A stretch of 64,000 nt of DNA from Dillenia suffruticosa (lineage: Eukaryota > Streptophyta > Magnoliopsida > Dilleniales > Dilleniaceae), in the NCBI GenBank assembly GCA_033439265.1, contig JAVTVX010000017.1, forward strand, positions 14,346,501 to 14,410,500, given 5' to 3'. Below the pieces are notes generated by a model, which was not told the origin of the DNA, ran no database searches, and saw only the letters and a list, made by a program, of their open reading frames with translations. Made by a program: the position numbers and the translations under genes. Position 1 is the stretch's first letter, and every line of letters starts with the position of its first letter. This document shows, one piece after another, positions 55,101-64,000 of this stretch.

Positions 55101-55985
55101 ATGATAAATGAGTCAAAATTCAAACTACGTAAAAAAGAACATTCCTTCTACTTGTCATAGTCAAAGAGCGAAAGGAACAAGGGTACTTCAGGCGTAGCAC
55201 TTCATATCATTCTTATCAAATTCCTTCTTCTTGCGCTTTTGTACTTTGCTGTCGGATTTTTCGAATGGTGTCATCTTGCTTGGATCTTCGACTTCTCATG
55301 CTTATGCTATTTGTGTTTGATGTCATGGGAGCCATTGCTCGACTCCACTGTATAAGAATGACCCGAATGTGGCCTACTCACCTCCAAGTACTCCTTATTG
55401 AGCTCACAATGCCTACTCACAATGCCTACTCACATCATTGAAAGTACAAATACTTTTGTCATGCATGAGATAGGTTTTCATAATCTCTCATGAATTAGAT
55501 AAAAGGTTGGATCATATCCAGTACTTGAACCTCATCCAAAATGGGCTTGCCCTCATTCCTTAACTCAGCGATCATAGTCGACATTTGCATCAAATGTTAT
55601 ATCATTGGATGATCAACTATTTTCTTATAAGTTATAAACTTATAAATTAGTTTCCTTACCCTAGGAGCTGAAAAGAGTACCACAATACTCTTTTATAGTA
55701 AGCCAAAACTAACATATCCGTATAATACTACTCATAAATCGGGATCATCATCGAGTATACCATTGTTAAAAATTGCCCTAATTTGACTATCATTTTTTTT
55801 AACGTACAATAGAGCTCTTTATCCGGTTTATAATGAGGTGTGGTACCCTCCCCGAGGCCTACCATCTCATACCTTAGAATCTTATACAGGTCTTGCTTTT
55901 CGAGAATAAATTGAATTTTCCGTTAAAAAAAATTTACAATTGTCACCATTTAATTTATTCTCCTTGCAAATAGCATTTACAACAA
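52166..55985 (-). pseudogene. F2 gag-pol remnant
   Basis: Colinear with F1 430-1183 and 6767-9603. RT/RNase H border at 52485-52219 (NPGKDHWRIVKRILRYYK, HSDADWSGD), more RT to about 53300, the RT-integrase linker 53460-53850, integrase traces 53900-54550, protease region 54850-55070, knuckle and Gag to about 55985. There are many stops and frameshifts; no frame longer than about 90 residues remains in the coding direction. Confidence 0.7.
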
Positions 55986-57045
55986 TCTTCTATGTAGGTG
56001 AGAGACTTTAGTGACTTATTGATACTTATTCTCTTATTTTTGTGTATCCTTCAAATCAATAAATCTCAAATGATTCGAGTATAGATCCTAATTTGAGCGT
56101 ACGAGTCAACGCATATCATAGACCATAAATTGGAATCGCATCTTAACATTCAAAGTTGGATTCGGCACACAAAACCCACTGAAAGTCAAAAATACAGATG
56201 TAGAACCTTTAGAAATTTGAAAAAAAATCAATCCGGCATGACATCATGTGCCGTCGGTGGTTCCACGAGCCACCACGCGCCAGCGGCGCACAACCAGGCA
56301 CTTCATACGCCAGACGTATAGAGTATATGGCACATGCCTGTCGCACACGTAGCATACTACTGCACGTGCAAGATGTGCAGCACATCCTGTAATCGCGGAG
56401 CGGGTCGAACTCGGATTCGGGTAAAACCGACCTGGATCCTGTCCCTGATGTTGACGTACCCATAGCCAGGATGTTTACACTCCTTCTACGACATGTACAA
56501 CATGCGCCCACGGGTTGGGCCGGTTGTTCTTCGTCCGACGGGTCTGCAATGAGGTCCTTTTGATCCAATTGCCGATAAATGCTCTTATGGGTTGTTTTTC
56601 AAGCGTTTTTCACTGAAAAATTGCAATTAAAATTCCAAAATTGTCCTAAACTTAATTTATTGGAAGATTTGAGCCCCTAAACTTGGCCATTTAAATGTTC
56701 AAAGTTTCGGTTCTTCACGGCCATTTTAGAAACTTAATTTCCGGCAATGAAATCACACAATTCATATGTCAAAATGTAGATCTGTGTATGACAATATTTG
56801 TAAACCATTTTTACAGATCTAAGATTTTATGTTCATAGGATTAAAAACTTCAACCGAACTATTCATGACCTTAAAGTGTTTAAAAAATTCAACAAAAATT
56901 ATTTTCATTCTCCTTGGGCCATGAGTATTCTCGTGGTACTCTTAGATTAACAAAATTTATCTGTAATTCAAGTCTTAAATTTTATACCCTACACATTTTA
57001 TGTCCAAAAAATTTTGAAAAAACTTTTTAAATAAATCCAATGTAA
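55986..57045 (-). other. F2 5' leader with GC-rich core
   Basis: Non-coding, homologous to F1 9604-10730. GC-rich block at 56230-56560. It ends with the sequence that in F1 immediately precedes the primer site, where E4 begins (flank TGTAA). Confidence 0.6.
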
Positions 57046-57309
57046 TGTTGAAATATCAAAGTCTAAAGACAAAGAAAGTATGAAATAAATTCTGAATTTA
57101 TTAAAAAATAATGAGAGAATACATTGGTTATTGAGAGTATTAAATCAAAGTTTTAGGAGATACAATGAGGCTCTATTTATAGAGAAAAGGAAAAAATAGC
57201 CAGTAGATAATGATTCAAAAGCAATATTCCCGTTGGAGCTCAAACTCCAAGGAATTCCAACAGTTAGTTTTTTGACTGTTGAAATATATACTGCCCAAAC
57301 TGCCCCTTG
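57046..57309 (-). repeat. E4: left part of an E-like LTR
   Basis: TGTTGAAATATC start and the same order as the E LTR (TATA region ctatttatag near 57173-57182, then attcccgttgg), but more diverged. Cut at 57309 by insertion of G. Confidence 0.85.
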
Positions 57310-58079
57310 TGATGTGATCATCAAGACTGCAAGAAATTTACAAGATTCAACTCAAGTTCCAGTTGGACCAATAACAAAAGTTCGAGTTAAAAGATTCAAA
57401 AAACTACTGAATAACTTAATTCAAAGGGTTTTACAATAAGAAATTGGAGTCCAAATGAATGAAGAACCAAAATGGGTCTCAATTATGCTCATGCAAGCCC
57501 AGTTGGAAGAATAAAAGGCCCAAAACTATTCAAGACCAAGGGATGACGAAAATAAAGAAAAATAGTAGCAAGACTTGGTCAAAATAGTTTGGTTTATTCA
57601 GTTTTCTAATTTTTATTTTTTGTAATTTGTGTTTAGTTTCCTAATTTTTTATTGTTTAGGGAGTTACTAAATTTTTAGTTACTAATTATATTTTTACCTT
57701 TAAACTATAAATAGATCATTATACATTATGTAAAAAAAACCACTTTGAAGAGAATTAATAAAATTGTGAGGATTCTTCATACAGGTCTTGTTCTTTTGAA
57801 AACTTTGAATTTATTCAAAATAGGAGTCTTGTTTAGTTCTTGGACTTATCAATCTAAGTTTTGAACCATCTAGGTTGTGGCGTTATTGATTCCATATTTA
57901 TACCAAGGTTCTTGATCTAGTGAGAAATGGTCTAAGGTCATATACATAGGTTTTTCCTCCTTTAGGGCAAGGGTTGAGGTTTTGATTCCACCTGTTCAAA
58001 TAATTCGTTGGGACGATTTTTGGGCTAAATTAACTTGTTCGTGGGTTTTAGGGTTTTTATACCCAACGGTTTCATATCA
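57310..58079 (+). repeat. 5' LTR of G
   Basis: 770 bp. A small open stretch at its start (57313-57439) reads VPVGPITKVRVKRFKKLLNNLIQ; the same motif is in the solo LTR at 51995-52192. Confidence 0.88.
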
Positions 58080-58570
58080 GTTGGTATCAGAGTAATTTCG
58101 GGTTACCCTTCGAGTTGTTCATAGTTGTCAATAATTGTTCATATTTGTCTATAATTTTTCATAAAATAAAGACAGCTTCCAATTTTTTCTTTTCTTTTGT
58201 TGTTTCTTCTTTATTTCTTCTTTTTTTTCCTTATTTGTTCACATTCCTTATTTTCTTTCTTTATTCACCTTTTTTATTCAATTTATTTGATATTTGTTTC
58301 TTTCTTAATTTGGAATTTTTTCAAATTTGCGACTTTCTTTATTTCTCACTTATTTTCTTTTTTATTTTTCTTGTTATTGTTTTTTTTTTGAATTTTACAA
58401 GACAATTATTTTTTTGAGTTAATTTCAAAGAGTTGTTAATTCATTAAGACGGTAAGAGACATGTTCGAGGGATTGAATTTATTGAGACTTTTCCCAAGCA
58501 AAATGCGGTTGAGGATGCATTTTCACACATGTGACGATTTGGAGACAAATCGTTGTCAAGAAGGGGGGAA
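58080..58570 (+). other. Internal region of G, no coding capacity
   Basis: Begins with the primer site, passes a 200 bp T-rich tract (58170-58400) and ends with the polypurine tract. The hydrophobic 100-residue frame here is only a reading of poly-pyrimidine DNA. Confidence 0.8.
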
Positions 58571-58788
58571 TGATGTGATCATCAAGACTGCAAGAAATTT
58601 ATAAGATTCAACTCAAGCTTCAGTTGGCCCAGTAACAAAAGTTCGAGTTAAAAGGTCCAAAAAAGTACTGAATAATTTAATTCAAAGGGTTTTACAATAA
58701 TAAATTGAAGCCCAAATGAATGAAGAACCAAAAAGGGTCTCAATTATGCTCATGCGACCCTAGTTGGAAGAATAAAAGACCCAAAACT
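58571..58788 (+). repeat. 3' LTR of G, first 218 bp
   Basis: TGATGTGATCATCAAG as in the 5' LTR; interrupted at AAACT/TGTTAAAA by element C. The rest is not found after C. Confidence 0.88.
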
Positions 58789-59245
58789 TGTTAAAAATAA
58801 GGGAGAAGATGAAGATAAGTCTCAAGGTATTCAACTTGAAAATATGATAATGTCATAAACATTGGGCCTTTTATTTTTTAATGTTCAGAATTTGACAACA
58901 TATTTATGACCCAAAATACATTCAAAAACAAGCCCAATGAAGCCCAAAAATATGGAGAAAAGTCTAAGAGGTAAACCCAAATAGCTAGGGGCAGTTTGGG
59001 CAATGTATATTCCAACAGTCCAAAAACTAGCTGTTGGAATTTCTTGGGGTTTGAGCCTCAACGGGAATATTGACTTTGTTCTCTCTCTACTGGCTATTTT
59101 TCTCCCTTTGCCTATAAATAGAGCTATTGCTCTCCTTGTAAAATTAAGAGGAAGATAATCTCTCTTCCTTTGTATCATTCTACTACATCAATAAAAAACC
59201 AGAAGTTTATTAGATTTCTCTCTCTTCTTAGTCAAAAATCCAACA
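58789..59245 (+). repeat. 5' LTR of element C
   Basis: 457 bp; TATA box TATAAATA at 59113-59120. An extra A near 59197 brings an upstream ATG (59170) into frame with Gag. Confidence 0.93.
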
Positions 59246-62200
59246 TGGTATCAGAGCAAACATCGACTCCGGGGTTGGGAAATTCTCTTCCTCAAATCTC
59301 TTCCTTTCAAATCCAACTTTTCTCCCAAATTATTCTAAGCTCAACCAATTACTTCCAATGGGCTAGTCATATCAGAAGATCTCTCAATGGAGCAAAACTT
59401 CTGTCTTTCATTACAAAAGATCCTATGGATCGGCTAGACCCACGATTTGATGAATGGAAGGAGCTGGATGATCAAGTGTTCCTATTGCTAACAAGCTCCA
59501 TGGATCAAGCACACAAAAATATGGTAATGTGCTGTCCGAGTTCCAAATCCTTAAGGGAGCAAATGTATGGGTTATATGGTCAGGAATCAAACTTGAGCAG
59601 AATATTTGAAATACAAAAAAGGATTGCGACCATCCAAATGGAGGAGAAATCAATTACACAATTGTTCGGAGAACACGAGGACTTATGGAATGAGCTCAAC
59701 ACATTGAGACCTCTCACAAGTGATATAAAAGTGCTGCAAAAGAGACAAGATGAAGACAAGGTGTTTTCATTGCTCTCATCACTCAATGAGTCATTTGTAC
59801 AACTTCGACAGGAAATTCTTCGAATGAAAGAATTTCCATCATACCAAGAGACTCGATTTATGATTCAAAGAGCTGCAGCTTCTCAAAGGCTTGAGGAAAG
59901 CAATCAGTCCAAAAGTGAAGTTCATGGGTTCTCCACAAAGCAGAATGAGCAAGCTGCAAATAAGGCTCATCAGGGAATAAAAAAGGTGTGTTCTCATTGC
60001 AAAAAGTTGGGACATACCAAGGATGGTTGCTGGTTTCTTCATCCTAACCTTAAACCTGAGTTCATCAAGAAAAAAGAGCAAGAGAGGAGGGAGCAAAATG
60101 CTCAACCAGCTGCAAACAAAGCAAATCTGACATCTCAAAAATTAGGAAAATCCTCCTCAGGTACTTGCTCTAACTCATCTGTTACTTCTTCAAAATGGTT
60201 GATAGATTCAGGTTGTGATCACCATATGGTCAAAGATAAGCAAAATTTTCAGAATCTTGAACCTCTCCTAGAACCTAAAATGGTTAAAGTTGCGAATGGA
60301 CATAATTTCAAAATTAAGCAAATTGGGGATGTTGAAATATTTGGAAGAAAATCAAAGGCCTTATATGTTCCTCAATTTACCTCTAATCTTATGTCCATTG
60401 GACAAGTCACTAAGGACTTAAATTGCAAAGCTATTTTTGACCCTCATTCTGTTGTTTTTCAGAATTTGGAGACGAATCAAGTGATTGGTAGTGGTTCTAT
60501 GCAAGATAACTTGTATTTTTGGAAACAAGATAGTTTTGTATTTTCTGCAATCCGAGAGGAAAGTTACCTCCTTTGGCATGCTAGATTAGGTCATCCTTCT
60601 ATGCAAGCTTTGAAATGCCTATTCCCATCAAAAAATTGTAGTGATAGACATTGTGAAGCATGCATTTTTGGAAAGGAAACCCGAATGTATTATCCTATTT
60701 CTGAAACTCAATATAAAAAGCCTTTTGATCTTGTTCACTCGGATGTATGGACTTCACCTATGATATCTAGAAGGGGATTTAAGTATTTTATCTCATTTAT
60801 AGATCATAAGTCTAGGTATACATGGGTGTATATGCTAAGATCAAAAGACCAAGTTTATGAAGCCTTCAAGTCCTTTTACAAGTATATTATAAAACAATAT
60901 GAGGCCAACATTAAAATTCTTAGGACAGATAATGGTGGGGAATATATGAGCACTAATTTCAAAAATTTCATTGAGGAGAATGGAATTATTCATCAAACTA
61001 GTTGTCCCTACACTCCCCAACAAAATGGAGTTGCCGAACGCAAAAATAGACATCTCCTAGAAATAGCTAGAACTATCATGTTCTTTGCTAATATGCCTAA
61101 GCGTTTTTGGAGTGATGCGGTTAGTACCGTAGCTCATTTAATAAATCGTCTTCCAACTAGAGTTCTCCATGGAAAATCTCCATTAGAGTTGCTTAGAAAA
61201 GACAAACCAAACCTCTCTCACCTTAGAGTTTTTGGGTGTATTTGTTATGTTCATATTCCTAGGCAGTTTAGAGATAAGTTAGATATCAAAGGAAGGAAAT
61301 GTGTTTTTATTGGGTACGCTTCATTCCAAAAAGGATATATTTGTTTTGAACCTGACTCTAACAAGGTATACACATCGAAAGATGTGATATTTGTAGAAAA
61401 TGAATTCTTTTTTGCAGGAGAAAAAAATGAAGAAAATTCATCAAGCAATGACTTGCGAATCTTCTGCGATGTTCCCATAAATCCTCCTCTGGTTCCTCAA
61501 GAATCCAATGAAGGGAATTCACTTTCAGGGGGAGAAAACGAAGAGGGAGGAGTGGATGAGTCTGAAAATGAAGAGAACTCTTCCGAAGAAAGAGAAGAAG
61601 GCGAGGGATTACCTACCTTAGGAGAATCCGGAGACGAAACTAGACTGTCCTCTCCGCTGGCTCCTCCACTTCGACGTTCCACTAGATTGAGGCTTCCTCC
61701 CTCAGAGTGGATCAACAGAAGAGTTTATTACAATTCTAAGGTAACTCACTATCCTATTTCAAATTACTATTGTGTATCTAACACTTCCTCAAGCCATCAA
61801 GGGTTCTTGAGTGGCATTGACTCATCACAGGAACCTAAGGCTTTTGATGAGGCAAATACCAAACCCGAATGGAGACAAGCTATGCTTGAAGAACTAGTTG
61901 CATTGAATAAAAATGGGACGTGGGAGATTACTACTCTCCCTAAGGGAAGAAAGGTTGTCGGGTGTAAATGGGTGTTCAAAATCAAGTATAAAAGTGATGG
62001 ATCCATTGAACGCTACAAGGCAAGACTTGTAGCCAAAGGATTCACACAAACTTATGGAGAAGACTACACTGAGACTTTTGCCCCTGTTGCCAAAATGAAA
62101 ACGATAAGGGTTTTGATGTCAATTGCAACCAATGGAGAATGGCCAATGTATCAAATGGACGTGAAGAATGCTTTCCTTCAAGGGGACTTAGACGAAGAAA

Positions 62201-63441
62201 TCTACATGCAAATTCCCCAAGGGCTAGATGAGGATTCAAACATCAAGGTGTGTCGTCTTAAAAAAGCAATCTATGGGTTAAAACAATCTCCTCGTGCCTG
62301 GTATGCAAAATTAAGTTCAGCACTTCTTGGTAATAACTTTAAGAAATCCATTAGTGATTCCTCCATGTTTACTAAAGTTAACAATGAAGAAATCACTATT
62401 GTTCTTATTTATGTAGATGATATAGTTATTACAGGAAGTGATATGAATGGTATTGATCAAGTTAGAAATTTTCTTAAATCTACTTTTGAGATTAAAGATT
62501 TGGGAAAACTAAAGTATTTCTTAGGAATAGAGCTTGCCTATTCTCATAAGGGGCTAGTTCTATGCCAAAGGAAATATGTACTTGACCTTTTGCAGGAAAC
62601 TGGAAAGGTAGGAGCTAAACCAGCAGCAACTCCTATATCCATAGCAGAACGAGCACAAGGTGATGAAGAAATGTTCCAGGATATTCCTAGATATCAAAGA
62701 CTTGTGGGGAGGCTCATCTACCTCACCATTACAAGACCAGATATCACCTATGCCGTCAGCTTAATCAGTCAACGGATGCATGCTCCAAGGATTCAAGATT
62801 GGAAGGCAGCAGAAAGAATTCTCAAGTATTTTAAAAGCTCACCAGGAAGGGGAATTCTTATGAAAAACAACCACAGCATGGAGATTTATGGCTACTGTGA
62901 TGCAGATTGGGCTGGGGATGTCACGGACAGGAGATCCACCACCGGCTACTGCATGTTCGTGGGAGGAAATCTTGTAACATGGAAAAGCAAGAAACAATCT
63001 GTTGTATCCAGATCAAGCGCTGAGGCTGAATACAGAGCAATGGCAGCGGCTACAAGCGAAATAGTTTGGCTAAAGGCATTACTTGAGGAGATGGGATTTC
63101 CTACTATCGCTCCTATTCTTCTACATTGCGATAATCAAGCAGCTCTTCATATCGCTGCCAATCCAGTATTTCATGAAAGAACGAAGCACATTGAGGTTGA
63201 TTGTCATTTTGTTCGAGAAAAATTAGAAAACAAGACAATTTCAACCTCATATATTAGAAGTGAAGACCAGCTAGCTGACATTTTCACTAAGGCAACAACT
63301 GAGAAACATCTTCAGCACATCCTTAGCAAGTTAGGGTCCATAGACATCTATGCACCTAACTTGAGGGGGAGTGTTAAAAATAAGGGAGAAGATGAAGATA
63401 AGTCTCAAGGTATTCAACTTGAAAATATGATAATGTCATAA
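59245..63441 (+). CDS. Element C Gag-Pol polyprotein (1398 aa), intact
   Basis: Family B polyprotein without the stop seen in B. From MVSEQ: Gag to ~240, knuckle CSHCKKLGHTKDGC near 248, protease WLIDSGCDHHM near 318, pre-integrase LWHARLGH near 450, integrase residues near 497 (HSDVWTS), 559 (RTDNGGEY) and 595 (NGVAERKN), an acidic linker near 730-800, reverse transcriptase with YVDD near 1054, RNase H with CDADWAGD near 1217 and the ADIFTK tail. An in-frame ATG 25 codons upstream (59170) would add an LTR-encoded peptide, but it depends on a 1 bp insertion absent from sister LTRs, so the MVSEQ start is preferred. The stop is 70 bases inside the 3' LTR. Confidence 0.95.
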   Translation: MVSEQTSTPGLGNSLPQISSFQIQLFSQIILSSTNYFQWASHIRRSLNGAKLLSFITKDPMDRLDPRFDEWKELDDQVFLLLTSSMDQAHKNMVMCCPSSKSLREQMYGLYGQESNLSRIFEIQKRIATIQMEEKSITQLFGEHEDLWNELNTLRPLTSDIKVLQKRQDEDKVFSLLSSLNESFVQLRQEILRMKEFPSYQETRFMIQRAAASQRLEESNQSKSEVHGFSTKQNEQAANKAHQGIKKVCSHCKKLGHTKDGCWFLHPNLKPEFIKKKEQERREQNAQPAANKANLTSQKLGKSSSGTCSNSSVTSSKWLIDSGCDHHMVKDKQNFQNLEPLLEPKMVKVANGHNFKIKQIGDVEIFGRKSKALYVPQFTSNLMSIGQVTKDLNCKAIFDPHSVVFQNLETNQVIGSGSMQDNLYFWKQDSFVFSAIREESYLLWHARLGHPSMQALKCLFPSKNCSDRHCEACIFGKETRMYYPISETQYKKPFDLVHSDVWTSPMISRRGFKYFISFIDHKSRYTWVYMLRSKDQVYEAFKSFYKYIIKQYEANIKILRTDNGGEYMSTNFKNFIEENGIIHQTSCPYTPQQNGVAERKNRHLLEIARTIMFFANMPKRFWSDAVSTVAHLINRLPTRVLHGKSPLELLRKDKPNLSHLRVFGCICYVHIPRQFRDKLDIKGRKCVFIGYASFQKGYICFEPDSNKVYTSKDVIFVENEFFFAGEKNEENSSSNDLRIFCDVPINPPLVPQESNEGNSLSGGENEEGGVDESENEENSSEEREEGEGLPTLGESGDETRLSSPLAPPLRRSTRLRLPPSEWINRRVYYNSKVTHYPISNYYCVSNTSSSHQGFLSGIDSSQEPKAFDEANTKPEWRQAMLEELVALNKNGTWEITTLPKGRKVVGCKWVFKIKYKSDGSIERYKARLVAKGFTQTYGEDYTETFAPVAKMKTIRVLMSIATNGEWPMYQMDVKNAFLQGDLDEEIYMQIPQGLDEDSNIKVCRLKKAIYGLKQSPRAWYAKLSSALLGNNFKKSISDSSMFTKVNNEEITIVLIYVDDIVITGSDMNGIDQVRNFLKSTFEIKDLGKLKYFLGIELAYSHKGLVLCQRKYVLDLLQETGKVGAKPAATPISIAERAQGDEEMFQDIPRYQRLVGRLIYLTITRPDITYAVSLISQRMHAPRIQDWKAAERILKYFKSSPGRGILMKNNHSMEIYGYCDADWAGDVTDRRSTTGYCMFVGGNLVTWKSKKQSVVSRSSAEAEYRAMAAATSEIVWLKALLEEMGFPTIAPILLHCDNQAALHIAANPVFHERTKHIEVDCHFVREKLENKTISTSYIRSEDQLADIFTKATTEKHLQHILSKLGSIDIYAPNLRGSVKNKGEDEDKSQGIQLENMIMS
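59246..59257 (+). other. Primer binding site of element C
   Basis: TGGTATCAGAGC, complementary to the initiator tRNA-Met 3' end, directly after the 5' LTR and read as codons for VSE. Confidence 0.93.
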
Positions 63442-63827
63442 ACATTGGGCCTTTTATTTTTTAATGTTCAGAATTTGGCAACATATTTATGACCCAAAAT
63501 ACATTCAAAAACAAGCCCAATGAAGCCCAAAAGTATGGAGAAAAGTCTAAGAGGTAAACCCAAATAGTTAGGGGCAGTTTGGGCAATGTATATTCCAACA
63601 GTCCAAAAACTAGCTGTTGGAATTCCTTGGGGTTTGAGCCCTAACGGGAATATTGACTTTGTTCTCTCTCTACTGGCTATTTTTCTCCCTTTGCCTATAA
63701 ATAGAGCTATTGCTCTCTTTGTAAAATTAAGAGGAAGATAATCTCTCTTCCTTTGTATCATTCTACTATATCAATAAAAACCAGAAGTTTATTAGATTTC
63801 TCTCTCTTCTTAGTCAAAAATCCAACA
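63372..63827 (+). repeat. 3' LTR of element C
   Basis: 456 bp; shares the GTTAGGGG variant with the B 5' LTR, unlike the left LTR of C. Confidence 0.93.
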
Positions 63828-64000
63828 TTATACAGTGTTTTTGGGGACAGAAATCTGTCCCCAATGTCCCCCAACGGCTCCTTGAGTCTTTGGGGTCTTT
63901 TTCCCTCTCTTTCACAAGTAATAATCTCTATAAATAGGAGCTTGTATGAGATGTTCTATCTATGAAACAATAATGCTCTCATTGTGCACTCTTTCTTCAA
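63828..64000 (+). repeat. Part of a D-family LTR, cut by the window end
   Basis: Matches, in reverse orientation, D LTR positions from the second hairpin (ttatacagtg) through the TATA region (tataaatagg near 63932-63941) to the leader. More diverged than the two LTRs of D. Its left half is missing at element C. Confidence 0.88.

Larger units (their letters stand above)
14048..57045 (-). mobile_element. F2: old copia element carrying most of the nested insertions
   Basis: F2's own DNA is in five pieces: 14048-14872, 19916-20592, 25666-25751, 51065-51386 and 52166-57045, about 6.8 kb in all. The continuity is shown by target duplications of each insert (CAGGT for B, TATTT for D, CATAT for the E1-E3 complex, ATCCA for the G solo LTR) and by colinearity with F1. 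It is on the minus strand, 3' LTR at left. The 5' LTR is missing: just before the primer-site position the sequence passes into an E-like LTR fragment at 57046. Confidence 0.8.
57310..58788 (+). mobile_element. G: short non-autonomous LTR element (TRIM/LARD-like)
   Basis: 5' LTR 57310-58079 (770 bp, TGATGTGATC...TTTCATATCA), primer site TGGTATCAGAGT at 58082-58093, an internal region of only 491 bp, polypurine tract ending AAGGGGGGAA at 58570, then the start of the 3' LTR (58571-58788) cut by element C. No gag or pol is present. The internal region is T-rich and ends with sequence typical of the tail of Ty3/gypsy elements. It would need proteins from another element to move. Confidence 0.85.
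58789..63827 (+). mobile_element. Element C: full-length copia of family B with intact ORF, no TSD
   Basis: LTRs 58789-59245 (457 bp) and 63372-63827 (456 bp). They differ at eight bases and one 1 bp indel by my reading, more than in A, B or D. Flanks are AAACT on the left and TTATA on the right, not a duplication; left neighbour is the G LTR, right neighbour a D-type LTR. The inside is nearly identical to B. Probably a recombinant of two family-B insertions. Confidence 0.93.

Noticed and set aside
58115..58417. 100-codon very hydrophobic frame in the G internal region
   Set aside because: It is a reading of T-rich DNA; Phe/Leu runs are expected, and there is no domain or conservation.
1..64000. 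tRNA genes, CRISPR arrays or bacterial operon signals
   Set aside because: None seen. The tRNA-like matches are the 12-base primer sites of LTR elements; the short inverted repeats are LTR parts.

Overview
The window is nuclear DNA of a flowering plant, most likely a eudicot; the species cannot be read from the sequence. It is a retrotransposon cluster around one short island of host gene sequence. The only recognisable host gene is the 3' end (last three exons, plus strand, 11514-12989) of a sucrose-phosphate synthase gene. Almost everything else is LTR retrotransposon: several Ty1/copia families (called A, B, D, E, H, I, J and an older family F), one Ty3/gypsy chromovirus (K) and one short non-autonomous LTR family (G). 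The family letters are mine.

Layout. 1-11223: decayed minus-strand copia F1, holding a solo LTR (H1, target duplication TCTCG), which itself holds a young complete copia A (1439-6520, TSD GGACA). 11224-14047: host island with the SPS 3' end. 14048-57045: a second decayed F copy (F2) with many insertions: B (14873-19910, TSD CAGGT), D (20593-25660, TSD TATTT), and a 25 kb complex from 25752 to 51059 bounded by a single TSD (CATAT). That complex starts with one defective E element (E1) and ends with a nearly identical one (E3). Between them lie broken pieces of A2, E2, G, F3, gypsy K (with solo LTRs H3 and B3), H2, I, J and A3. F2 then continues (with solo LTR of G, TSD ATCCA) to 57045. 57046-64000: E-like LTR fragment, TRIM-like G element, complete copia C (58789-63827, same family as B, opposite strand) and part of a D-type LTR cut by the window end.

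The copia polyproteins A, C, D and J are open reading frames; B has one in-frame stop; E1 and E3 share three stops and an in-frame deletion. Each polyprotein runs Gag - zinc knuckle - protease - integrase - reverse transcriptase - RNase H (J has no knuckle). In all of them the start codon is made by the last base of the 5' LTR plus the tRNA-iMet primer site, and the frame runs through the polypurine tract into the 3' LTR, so the internal region has no untranslated base.

Most notable: LTRs of families A, A2, H and J carry clustered perfect matches to the plant M-phase activator (MSA) consensus 70-150 bp upstream of the TATA box. The E1-E3 complex has the structure expected of ectopic, homology-driven copying of about 15 kb from another retrotransposon nest, closed by microhomology (an assembly error must be excluded). 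All comparisons were made by eye on the given sequence; no database search was run.
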